A stretch of 64,000 nucleotides of DNA, from assembly GCF_004365875.1 (NCBI RefSeq), contig NZ_SODF01000002.1, forward strand, positions 1,738,971 through 1,802,970, written 5' to 3'. Under the pieces are notes generated by a model that made no database searches, had not been told where the DNA came from, and saw only the letters and a list, made by a program, of their open reading frames with translations. Each line of letters starts with the position of its first letter. The stretch's first letter is position 1. The position numbers and the translations under genes are program-made. Origin of the DNA: Kribbella kalugense. GTDB taxonomy: Bacteria; Actinomycetota; Actinomycetes; Propionibacteriales; Kribbellaceae. Shown here piece after piece: positions 42,263 through 49,918 of this stretch.

Positions 42263-43485
42263 CCGGTGTGGGTGACTAGGAGGTGGGGGCCGGGTGTGGC
42301 GGGGATGCGTTCGGCGGAGGAGCGGACGGCGTGGCGGGTGCCGTCGGGGGAGATGACGAGGGTGTTGGCGGCGTCCAGGGCGATGAGTTCGTCGTCGGCG
42401 CGGACCAGGACGGGAGCGGTGTAGGACCAGGAGAGGGCGGTCCGGCAGGCGGACAGGCCGGCTAGTACGGCGGCCACCAGTTCGTTGGGTCCTTCGGCGG
42501 CGGCGTCCACGGCGACCCAGGTGGTGGGAGTGCCGGGTGGCGTGATGGACGTCGGGTTGTGCCAGTCGCTGCCGCCGATGGGAGTCGTGCCTTCCAGACC
42601 CCAGGCCTGCCACCAGGCGATCGGCCCGCCCCAGGCGTGATCCAGCCAGGAGGAGTGCCAGATCTCTGCCAGCGGGGGGTGTTCGGGGAGCGGTTGACGC
42701 CAGGAGCAGTCGCCGCCGAGAGGGTGGTTGATCGAGAGCAGACCACCGCGGCGGGCGACCTCGGTGACCCAGGTCGCGGCTGGCTGGCGGAAGTCGATGA
42801 CGCCGATTTCGCCGAACGCGTTGGCGTGACCGGTGTCGGTGGTGACCTCCTGGCCTGGGACGAGGCCGATGCCGAAGCGGTTGCCGAGCGACGGGAGTTC
42901 GGCGTGGTGGGCGACGGTGTTGTGCTCGGTGACCGCGAGTACGTCGAGGCCGGCCGAGAGGCCGAGCGCGGCGAGATTGGCGATCGGGGTGGAGCCGTCG
43001 GAGTGGAGTGAATGAGCGTGGAAGTCGCCCGCGATCCACTTGAGTCCGGAGGATGCGGGCAGCGAACGGCGCGGCGGACGAGGCGGTACGGCGATGGCTG
43101 CCGAGGCGTCGGCGTACTCCGTGAGGCCGGGGATGTTGTCGACCGGGCCAGTGACGGCCTCGACGAGGAGCTCGACGCCTTCCACGGGTACTCGGTGGAG
43201 GCCGAGTACGACCCACCAGGTGCCTGGCTCGAGTTCGCCGGCCAGGTAGCCGGGCGTGGCGGCGGTGGGGGTGATGGCGAAGGTCTGGCGGGCGCCGCCG
43301 GACCAGCCGCGCCAGCCGGCCGCGCCTTCGCAGCCGATGTCGATGACTGCGCCTGGGACCGGCGGGACGGTGAGGGTGACGAGGAGGCCGGGGCAGTCGG
43401 GTGGGACGTCGACCGGGAGCGAGTGCCAGACCGACTCGGCCCGGTCGTCCAACGTCCAACGCCTGCGGTAAGAGGTAACAGCCAT
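42238..43485 (-). CDS. CehA/McbA-family PHP metallohydrolase
   Basis: 415 residues. An N-terminal beta-rich region (about 1-150) precedes a PHP phosphoesterase domain with the metal ligands DFHAHSLHSDG, AVTEHNT, INHP and GGSDWHN. GGGAGG precedes the ATG. It follows the ABC ATPase by 52 bp. PHP proteins of this family beside Ugp-like transporters suggest hydrolysis of an imported phosphodiester such as a glycerophosphodiester. No signal peptide, so cytoplasmic. Confidence 0.87.
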   Translation of the reverse strand: MAVTSYRRRWTLDDRAESVWHSLPVDVPPDCPGLLVTLTVPPVPGAVIDIGCEGAAGWRGWSGGARQTFAITPTAATPGYLAGELEPGTWWVVLGLHRVPVEGVELLVEAVTGPVDNIPGLTEYADASAAIAVPPRPPRRSLPASSGLKWIAGDFHAHSLHSDGSTPIANLAALGLSAGLDVLAVTEHNTVAHHAELPSLGNRFGIGLVPGQEVTTDTGHANAFGEIGVIDFRQPAATWVTEVARRGGLLSINHPLGGDCSWRQPLPEHPPLAEIWHSSWLDHAWGGPIAWWQAWGLEGTTPIGGSDWHNPTSITPPGTPTTWVAVDAAAEGPNELVAAVLAGLSACRTALSWSYTAPVLVRADDELIALDAANTLVISPDGTRHAVRSSAERIPATPGPHLLVTHTGQFLSTCA

Positions 43486-43537
43486 CAGCCGACCTCCCGA
43501 CTGTCCGGGGACGAGTGGTGGTGGGTCGGGGTGAGCG

Positions 43538-44644
43538 TCATGAGGCGACTGGGGTGGGTTGGCGGGCTAGGAGTTCGCCGGAGTCGCGGTCGTAGAGGAG
43601 GACTCGGGAGGCGGGGGCGGTGAGGACGACTGCGGTGCCGGGGGAGGGCTCGGTTTCTTCGGGGACGGTGACGCCGACGAGGGTGCCGTCGCAGTCGACG
43701 GTGACCAGCGACTGGGTGCCGAGGTTCTCGGCGACGACGACAACGCCGCGGAGGGCAGGCCCGGTGACATCACCCGAGGCGACAGTGAGGTACTCGGGTC
43801 GGATGCCGACCGTCACCTCGGCGTCGGCGGGAACGGAAACGGTTGTAGCAGGCAACGAACCGCCCGCCACCGAGACTGCCCCGACCTCGCCAGTCGCCGC
43901 GGCGACTGTGCCGGGGAGGAGGTTCATGGGGGTGGAGCCGATGAAGTTGGCGACGAAGGTGTTGGCTGGGCGCGCGAAGACCTCGCGGGGCGAGCCGAGT
44001 TGGCGGAGTTTGCCGGACTCCATTACCGCGATGCGGTCGGCCAGTGCGAGGGCCTCTGCCTGGTCGTGGGTGACGAAGACGGTGGTGATGCCCAGGTCGC
44101 GCTGGAGTTTCTTGAGGAACGTGCGTGCCTCCAGCCGCAGTCGCGCGTCGAGGTTCGACAAGGGCTCGTCGAGTAGGAGCACCTTGCCCTGGGAGGCGAT
44201 CGCACGCGCCAGAGCGACCCGTTGCTGCTGACCACCCGACAACTGGGCGGGCTTGCGCTCCAGCAATCCCTGCAGAGACAGCTCACCCGCGGTCCGCTCC
44301 GCTGTCGCCGTACGAGTAGCCATGGCAACCCGGCGTACCTTCAGTGGGTAGGTGATGTTCTCGGACACGTTCATGTGGGGGAACAGCGCGTAGTCCTGGA
44401 AGACCATCGCGACGCCGCGCTTGCCCGGCTCGGTCCGGGTTACGTCGGCCGCGTCGATGCGGACGGTGCCCTCGGTCGCGGGTTCCAGGCCGGCGATCGT
44501 CCGGAGGAGTGTGGTCTTGCCGCAGCCGGAAGGGCCGAGCAGGGCGAAGAACTCGCCGTCGGCGACGTGCAGGTCCAGCCCGTCGACAGCGCGTACGCCG
44601 TTCGGGTAGACGGTCGCCAGGCCTTCGATGTCGATGCCCGCCAT
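43538..44644 (-). CDS. ABC transporter ATP-binding protein (MalK/UgpC type)
   Basis: 368 residues. Walker A LLGPSGCGKTTLLR, Q-loop MVFQDYALFPHM, signature LSGGQQQRVALARA, Walker B VLLLDEPLSNLD, His-switch VTHDQ. A C-terminal TOBE-type region (about 240-368) is typical of carbohydrate importers. Start overlaps the upstream permease stop by one base (TGATG). Powers import with the two permeases and binding protein upstream. Confidence 0.93.
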   Translation of the reverse strand: MAGIDIEGLATVYPNGVRAVDGLDLHVADGEFFALLGPSGCGKTTLLRTIAGLEPATEGTVRIDAADVTRTEPGKRGVAMVFQDYALFPHMNVSENITYPLKVRRVAMATRTATAERTAGELSLQGLLERKPAQLSGGQQQRVALARAIASQGKVLLLDEPLSNLDARLRLEARTFLKKLQRDLGITTVFVTHDQAEALALADRIAVMESGKLRQLGSPREVFARPANTFVANFIGSTPMNLLPGTVAAATGEVGAVSVAGGSLPATTVSVPADAEVTVGIRPEYLTVASGDVTGPALRGVVVVAENLGTQSLVTVDCDGTLVGVTVPEETEPSPGTAVVLTAPASRVLLYDRDSGELLARQPTPVAS

Positions 44645-45465
44645 CAGCTCTTGATCCCTCCATGGAAGCGGAACCCGTAGCGCGAGTTCACCAACAGATA
44701 CAGCACGACGACCGGGATCGAGAACAGCAGCGAGAACACCGGCAGCACCTGCAGGTTCACGCTGCCGCCTTCGTCGGTGAGGGTCTGCATCAGCACCGCA
44801 CCGGGTTGCTTGTCGATCGACCGGAGAAGCAGGAAGGGCACCAGGAAGTTGCCCCAGGAGTTGACGAACGCCCAGACCATGATGGTCGCCAGCCCGGGCC
44901 GTGCGACCGGGAGTACGACGTCGCGCAGGATCTGGCCCGTGGACGCGCCGAAGACCCGCGCCGACTCCTCGTACGATTTCGGCACCGCGTCGACGAAGTC
45001 CTTCAGGATGAAGATTGCCGCCGGCAGCAACCCGCCGGTCATCACCAGCGCGACCCCGAACCGGGAGTCGATCAGGCCGAGCTGGAACATCATCACGAAG
45101 ATCGGCACCATCGCGGCCGTCCCGGTTACCACCGACGACAGCAGGAGGAGCCCGTACAGCAAGGCGTCCCGGCCCGGGATCCGTACCCGCGACAAGGCGT
45201 ACGACGCCAACGCCGCGAACAAGGTCACCGCCACTGCCGTCGTCACGCAGATCAGCAGCGAGTTGACCATCGAGTGCATCGCATAGGGATGCTCGAGCGT
45301 CTTCCGGAAGTTCTCCAGCGTCCAGTCCGGCCAGTGCACACCGAGACCCGGCGACGAGTCGAATGGCGCCGACGCGATCCACAGCATGGGTACGGCGAAG
45401 AACAGCGTGATCGCGCAGATCAGCACGTAGAAGCCGATCCGGCGCAGAACGAACCCTGGCGTCAT
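44644..45465 (-). CDS. ABC sugar-type permease (MalG/UgpE-like)
   Basis: 273 residues, six predicted spans, with the EAA loop YEESARVFGASTGQILRDVVLPVARPGL that contacts the ATPase. Overlaps the neighbouring permease gene by 4 bp and the ATPase gene by one base, so the operon is translationally coupled. Confidence 0.92.
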   Translation of the reverse strand: MTPGFVLRRIGFYVLICAITLFFAVPMLWIASAPFDSSPGLGVHWPDWTLENFRKTLEHPYAMHSMVNSLLICVTTAVAVTLFAALASYALSRVRIPGRDALLYGLLLLSSVVTGTAAMVPIFVMMFQLGLIDSRFGVALVMTGGLLPAAIFILKDFVDAVPKSYEESARVFGASTGQILRDVVLPVARPGLATIMVWAFVNSWGNFLVPFLLLRSIDKQPGAVLMQTLTDEGGSVNLQVLPVFSLLFSIPVVVLYLLVNSRYGFRFHGGIKS

Positions 45466-46388
45466 GAACGCCTCCGAAGCAGCCGCAAGTAGACCAATGA
45501 GACCAGGAGGTTCGCGATCAGCAGCAGGAACGAGATCGCCGACGAGTACCCGAGCTCACCGCCCTGCAGCGCGACGTTGTAGATGTAGACCGGCACCGTC
45601 TCGGACTCGTGGTTCGGTCCGCCCTTGGTCAGCAGGAACGGCGAGAAGTCGTTCGCCGTCCACAGCGAGATCAGCAGCGTGTTCGTCAGCACGTGTCCGC
45701 GGATGTGCGGGAACACCACATCCCGCAGCGTCTGCCAGCCCGATGCGCCGAACATGCGGGCGGACTCGAGCTGCGACGGCGGGACGGCCTGCAGCGCCGA
45801 CGAGTAGAGCATCATCGAGAACGCCGTACCCCGCCAGGTGTTGAACACCACGAGGCAAGCCATCGGGTAGTCGATCAGCCAGGCGGTCCCCTGCGTACCC
45901 AGCAAACTATTCAAAGTGCCGCCGTCGCGGTCGTAGAAGGCGACCCACAGGTACGCGACCACGGTCGACGGCAGGATCCAGGCGAGCAGGACGAAGGCCT
46001 CGACGGTACGCCGTACTGCGGGACGCGTACGCCGCATGATCCAGGCCAGCGTGAACCCGAGGATGTTCTGGCCGATGATCGCCGAGCCGAGGACGAACAC
46101 CAGTGTCAGCCACAACGCGTTGTGGAACAGCGCGTCGTTCAAGGCCTTCGTGTAGTTCGACAGCCCGACCACCGACGGCGACACGGCCTCGACGCCGGTC
46201 AGCCGGTAGTTGGTGATGCCGATGTAGATCGTCCAGAGCGCGGGGAAGATCAGGAACGCGCCGATCAGCAGGAACGCGGGCGCGACGAAGCCGAAGGCCC
46301 GGCCGACGCCGAGCCCGGCGACATCCCGCGCGGGGCCACGACCCCGCGCGGGTGCGACGCCCTCGACAGGTGCGGAGGGGGAAGCCAT
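45462..46388 (-). CDS. ABC sugar-type permease (MalF/UgpA-like)
   Basis: 308 residues, six predicted spans after a ~30-residue cytoplasmic N-terminus. The EAA loop reads LESARMFGASGWQTLRDVVFPHIRGHV. Its start overlaps the binding-protein stop by one base. Pairs with the MalG-like permease as the membrane channel. Confidence 0.92.
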   Translation of the reverse strand: MASPSAPVEGVAPARGRGPARDVAGLGVGRAFGFVAPAFLLIGAFLIFPALWTIYIGITNYRLTGVEAVSPSVVGLSNYTKALNDALFHNALWLTLVFVLGSAIIGQNILGFTLAWIMRRTRPAVRRTVEAFVLLAWILPSTVVAYLWVAFYDRDGGTLNSLLGTQGTAWLIDYPMACLVVFNTWRGTAFSMMLYSSALQAVPPSQLESARMFGASGWQTLRDVVFPHIRGHVLTNTLLISLWTANDFSPFLLTKGGPNHESETVPVYIYNVALQGGELGYSSAISFLLLIANLLVSLVYLRLLRRRS

Positions 46389-47818
46389 CAGTTCGTGGTG
46401 ACCTTGTCCTTGCTACCGGCCGCGGTCTCGACCGCCTTCTCGTACGCCGTCGCGGCGGCGTCGGTGCTCTTACCAGCAACCACGTCCGCGGTCGCCTGCT
46501 GGAGCGCCGCCGAGACCTTCGGGTACTCCGCCAGCCCCGGACGGAACTGCGTGATCGGCAGCACCTTGTCCGCGATGAAGCTCAGCATCGGGTCCCCGGA
46601 CAGTACTTCGCTGTTGACGTCGGACCGCTGGGTGATCTTGGCCGCGCCGTCCAGCGACTCCTTGACCATGTCGGCCGAGTTCATGAACTGCATCAGCTCC
46701 CACGCCTGCTGGGGGAACTTGGTGTTCGGGTTGATCACGGTCGCGCCGCCACCCGACATCGAGACGAAGTCCTGGCCCTTAACGCCCGCGCCCGGCTTCA
46801 TGGCCGGGATCAGCGCCCAGCCCACCGCAGAGTCGCGGTCGGCCATCTTCGCGACACCCTCCTTGGGCTCCACCACGCTGCGCCAGAAGTAGTCGCTCTC
46901 GCCCAGGACGCCGATCTTGTTCGCCGCGAACTCGGCGAACGACTTGTCCCGGCCCTTGGCCTCCTTCTGCAGCACAGGGTCGCCGAGACCGGTGCTGTAG
47001 ATCTGGTGGTAGAAGTCCAGCACCTGCCGCAGCTGCGGGGTGTTGCCCAGCCACTTGCCGTCGGAGTTGATGGTGGCGCCGGTGCCGACCAGCAGCGGCA
47101 GAATGCCCTGCATGGTGGTCGCCTCGCCCATCGCCGTCCCGGCGTTGATCTGGATCGGGGTGACGCCGGGGAGCTTCTTCAGCGCCTGACCGGCCGAGAT
47201 GATGTCGTCCCACGACTTCGGCTGCCAGTCGGCGGGTAGGCCGGCCTGCTGGAACAGTTTCTTGTTGAAGTACAGCACCCGGCCGTCGGTGCCGCCGGGG
47301 ACGCCGTACCGCTGGCCGTTGTAGCTGCCGAGCGCCTGGACCGACTCCGGGATCTGCTTCCAGCCGTCCCAGTCGTTCACCTTGGCGGCGTCGCCGACGG
47401 TGTCGGTCAGCGGCTTGATGTAGCCGGCCTGGGCGAACTCGCCGACCCAGATGCCGTCGATCTGGAACAGGTCCGGTCCGGACTTGTTCGACAGGTCGAG
47501 GGACAGCTTCTGCTTGTAGACCTCGTCGTCGGAGCCGTCGCCCTGGAACTTGACCGTGACGTCGACGCCCTTGCCCTTCTGGTCGGCGACGAACTTCGGG
47601 ATCAGGACGTCTTCGAGGAAGGTCGCGCCGGCGCTGCTCTTACCGCCCTTGACCGAGTTCGAGCCGATGGTCAGCTCGACCTTCTTGGCGTCGGCGTTGC
47701 GGTTCGCGTCCTGGCCGCCGCTGTCGCCGGAATCGGACGAGCCGAGGCATCCGGTGAGCAGGGCGAGGGCCGCGGCGCCGAGGACGCCGACGGTGGTCAA
47801 CCGCGAGAGAGATCGCAT
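46388..47818 (-). CDS. ABC extracellular solute-binding lipoprotein (family 1)
   Basis: 476 residues. Lipoprotein signal LALLTGCLG (Cys about 24), a Ser/Gly/Asp-rich spacer, then a family 1 binding protein (DLFQIDGIWVGEFAQAGYIKPL, GVPGGTDGRVLYFNKKLF, SWDDIISAGQAL). It delivers substrate to the permeases. AGGAGCC precedes the ATG. First gene of the operon. The substrate is a carbohydrate or glycerophospho-compound by family, not provable here. Confidence 0.92.
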   Translation of the reverse strand: MRSLSRLTTVGVLGAAALALLTGCLGSSDSGDSGGQDANRNADAKKVELTIGSNSVKGGKSSAGATFLEDVLIPKFVADQKGKGVDVTVKFQGDGSDDEVYKQKLSLDLSNKSGPDLFQIDGIWVGEFAQAGYIKPLTDTVGDAAKVNDWDGWKQIPESVQALGSYNGQRYGVPGGTDGRVLYFNKKLFQQAGLPADWQPKSWDDIISAGQALKKLPGVTPIQINAGTAMGEATTMQGILPLLVGTGATINSDGKWLGNTPQLRQVLDFYHQIYSTGLGDPVLQKEAKGRDKSFAEFAANKIGVLGESDYFWRSVVEPKEGVAKMADRDSAVGWALIPAMKPGAGVKGQDFVSMSGGGATVINPNTKFPQQAWELMQFMNSADMVKESLDGAAKITQRSDVNSEVLSGDPMLSFIADKVLPITQFRPGLAEYPKVSAALQQATADVVAGKSTDAAATAYEKAVETAAGSKDKVTTN

Positions 47819-47845
47819 CAGGGCTCCTAGCGAAAGTGGTCCAGC

Positions 47846-47875
47846 GAGACGTGCCGGTCAAAGATTGGCACTCTC
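47846..47875. promoter_or_regulatory. Inverted repeat upstream of the transporter operon
   Basis: GAGA(C)GTGCC (47846-47855), 11 bp, GGCACTCTC (47867-47875) is a nearly perfect inverted repeat 28-57 bp upstream of the binding-protein start, a suitable place for an operator. No regulator gene adjoins it. Confidence 0.45.
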
Positions 47876-48052
47876 GGGCGACTATGTGAAGACTTTTTTC
47901 CAACCCGAGGGCGAACGTTGTCAGGTGCTGTAGGCAACCAACCGTGAACTGTCAAGCCGGGATCCCGCCGCACGCATTGCGGAAGAGTTAAAGGATGCTC
48001 AAGGTTATGTGGCAACCGGTAGTTGAGTAGATACAGACCGTGAGCATCGGGC

Positions 48053-48058
48053 TACTGT
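48053..48058 (+). promoter_or_regulatory. Possible -10 box of the mini-gene
   Basis: TACTGT fits a -10 hexamer about 37 bp upstream of the mini-gene start; the matching -35 position (GATACA, 48030-48035) is poor. The call is tentative. Confidence 0.3.
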
Positions 48059-48094
48059 CTTGCCGACCGGTTCACTGGATCGGAGGTGAATGAC

Positions 48095-48169
48095 ATGGGA
48101 CTGCTCCACGGAGTTGCTTGCCTTCTCGACGACCTGCTTGGTCACTGCCACCACTGGTGCTGGTGGTGA
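48095..48169 (+). CDS. 24-residue Cys/His/Trp-rich mini-protein
   Basis: A 24-codon ORF follows a near-perfect ribosome site, GGAGGTGA (48082-48089), at 8 nt from GGAGG to the ATG. The product starts MGLLHGVACLLDDLL, an amphipathic Leu-rich helix, and ends in HCHHWCWW with two Cys, three Trp and three His in eight residues. An overlapping start at 48090 would give a 41-residue frame with bland composition and poorer spacing (3 nt). No modifying enzyme or target gene lies directly beside it; a hairpin terminator ends the region at 48372. It could be a RiPP precursor, metal-binding micro-protein, toxin or leader peptide; none is shown. Confidence 0.5.
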   Translation: MGLLHGVACLLDDLLGHCHHWCWW

Positions 48170-48339
48170 CCGTGGCCGCCTGGTGACGGCTAGGGACCAG
48201 ACGCACGAACGGTGACGACGACGCAGGCCTCCCGCTGACGCGCAAGCAGCGGGGAGACCGAAGTCATCCCCGAGCACCGATCGGCCGATGGTCGACTCAC
48301 CAGACACAACTGAATGCCCAGTCGAACCGAAGGAGAGAA

Positions 48340-48372
48340 AACGGCCGGCCCCGACAATGTCGGGGCCGGCCG
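48340..48372. terminator. Strong bidirectional terminator
   Basis: ACGGCCGGCCCCGACAATGTCGGGGCCGGCCGT is a perfect 15-bp stem with a 3-nt loop, between the mini-gene and the convergent ricin-like gene. It can end both transcripts. Between the mini-gene stop and this hairpin (48170-48339) there is no credible ORF. Confidence 0.88.
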
Positions 48373-48396
48373 TCTGTCTGGCTGGAACCTCCTAGG

Positions 48397-49164
48397 TCAG
48401 CTCTGCGCCAGCTGCATCATCTGCTTCGGCAGAGTCGTCATCTGGGCCGGGATCGGCAGCTGTGGCTGCAGCAGCGACAACAGGCTGGCTGCCGCGCCCG
48501 CGATCGGCAGCGGCAGGGCCAGGCCCAGCGATGCCAGCAGCGCGTTCACGAGGGCCAGCACCGCACCCAGGATGTCCAGGCTCGGCACCGGGAGTCCGGC
48601 CCAGGCCTGGATCGGCGTGCCGGCAGCGTTCATGCTGCCGGTCGGTTGCGCCTGCTTGGCCTTCCCCTTGCCAAGCAGCGATGTCAGGGCGAGGCCGCTG
48701 GCGGCGTTCACGAACGTGCCCGCGCCCTTGTCGTAGCTCCACTTCTGCCCGCTGCCGTCACGGCAGGGCAGCACCAGCAGCGGCGCGGCGGTGGGTACCT
48801 TCGCCAGGTCCGCACCGCTGTCCAGGCAGGCTCCGGTCGTAGCAAGGGCGCCACCGACGCTCTTGCTCATCGCGACCTGCAGCTGGCCGGACTCGGTGTA
48901 GATCCACTCCTGGGTCTTGCCCTCCTTGCCCGGAGCGCACGCCATCATGACCGCCATCGGGACCTTGTCGGCCGTGACGAACGTCAGGCAGTAGCGCGTG
49001 TCGGAACGGGTGGCGATCTGTTGGGCCACGCCGATCGAAACGCCTGGCGCCGTCGAGCCACCGGAGACGGGGTTCGCGGCCTGGGCCGGTACGGCGGTGG
49101 CGAGTGCGACGCTGACTGCGAGCACCACCACGCCGGTACGGCTGAACAGCTTTCGGATGATCAA
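48397..49164 (-). CDS. Secreted ricin-type lectin-like protein
   Basis: 255 residues from the TTG at 49164, chosen because GGAGG lies just upstream and the product then begins with a clean signal peptide (MIIRKLFSRTGVVVLAVSVALATAVPAQA). A longer ATG form (49188) places extra residues before it. The middle has ricin-B-like features (CAPGKEGKTQEWIY, CRDGSGQKWSYDK). The C-terminal ~90 residues are hydrophobic and Leu/Pro/Ala-rich (LGAVLALVNALLASLGLALPLP), perhaps a membrane or wall association region. Function unknown. Confidence 0.65.
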   Translation of the reverse strand: MIIRKLFSRTGVVVLAVSVALATAVPAQAANPVSGGSTAPGVSIGVAQQIATRSDTRYCLTFVTADKVPMAVMMACAPGKEGKTQEWIYTESGQLQVAMSKSVGGALATTGACLDSGADLAKVPTAAPLLVLPCRDGSGQKWSYDKGAGTFVNAASGLALTSLLGKGKAKQAQPTGSMNAAGTPIQAWAGLPVPSLDILGAVLALVNALLASLGLALPLPIAGAAASLLSLLQPQLPIPAQMTTLPKQMMQLAQS

Positions 49165-49480
49165 GACAACCTCCAGAGGTCGTGCCATCTCACAGCGTCA
49201 GGTCGTCGGGACCCCGTGGCGCGCCGGTATGCCGGCAGTGACTCAGCGCGACGTTGACGCCACAACCAGTAAGGCACAGGTCCGACCGAGGGGGTTATGC
49301 CGATGTCCCGAAACTTGATGCCAATGGCAACTAACTGCCAGCCGAATCTCGTTGCGCAAGGCATCGAAATCCGGCTGCCGGGTCGCCGTGCGACCGCTGT
49401 GAGCTGTTCGAGATGTTACGGCAATCCAGCGATATTCCGGGCGATTGCTGGGTTAGTTGATGCCGTAGGCAACAGAGTGG
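49165..49480. other. Intergenic stretch without recognised content
   Basis: The 316 bp between the ricin-like gene start and the stop of the next reverse-strand gene contain no credible ORF, strong hairpin or recognisable RNA. It must hold the promoter of the ricin-like gene. Confidence 0.5.
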
Positions 49481-49882
49481 TCAGTGCGGCTGTTTGGTGT
49501 CACTGGGATCCGGCGCGAGCTCCTGCTCGGTCGCCAGCCGCTCGTCGGAGGGGCTGTCGTCGCGGGTCTCGATGGCCGCAGGGGTGTCACTTTCCGTGAT
49601 CTCCCCGCCGACAGTGTTACTCGGCGTGGTGGTCGTCGCCTGGGCGCGCAGCTCGCGCATCTCCTTGCGCCGGCGGTAGCCGCGGCCGAGTCCCTTCTTC
49701 AGCAGCCACAGGCCGACCACGAGGGCCGCACCCGCTAGGGCGCCCAGGAAGAACACAGTCGGCACCGAGACGCCGAAGTCGACTCCGAACACCTCGAGCT
49801 TGGTGGACGCGGTCGACGACACCGAAACACCCAGGCCGAACAACAGCGCGAGAGCGATCAGGACAATTCCGAGGACGGCCAT
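49481..49882 (-). CDS. Small two-span membrane protein
   Basis: 133 residues with two hydrophobic segments (about 1-22 and 41-62), a basic cytoplasmic stretch (KKGLGRGYRRRKEMRELRAQ), and an acidic, Thr/Ser-rich disordered tail. The layout resembles LapA-like or general actinobacterial small membrane proteins. No function evident. It lies 36 bp after the helicase gene on the same strand. Confidence 0.7.
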   Translation of the reverse strand: MAVLGIVLIALALLFGLGVSVSSTASTKLEVFGVDFGVSVPTVFFLGALAGAALVVGLWLLKKGLGRGYRRRKEMRELRAQATTTTPSNTVGGEITESDTPAAIETRDDSPSDERLATEQELAPDPSDTKQPH

Positions 49883-49918
49883 GGCAAGCTGCCTTTCCGC
49901 CGGCGCTGGACCGGCCCT

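Noticed and set aside
48090..48215. 41-codon ORF starting at 48090
   Set aside because: The start is only 3 nt from the Shine-Dalgarno core; the ATG at 48095 has better spacing and a far more distinctive product.
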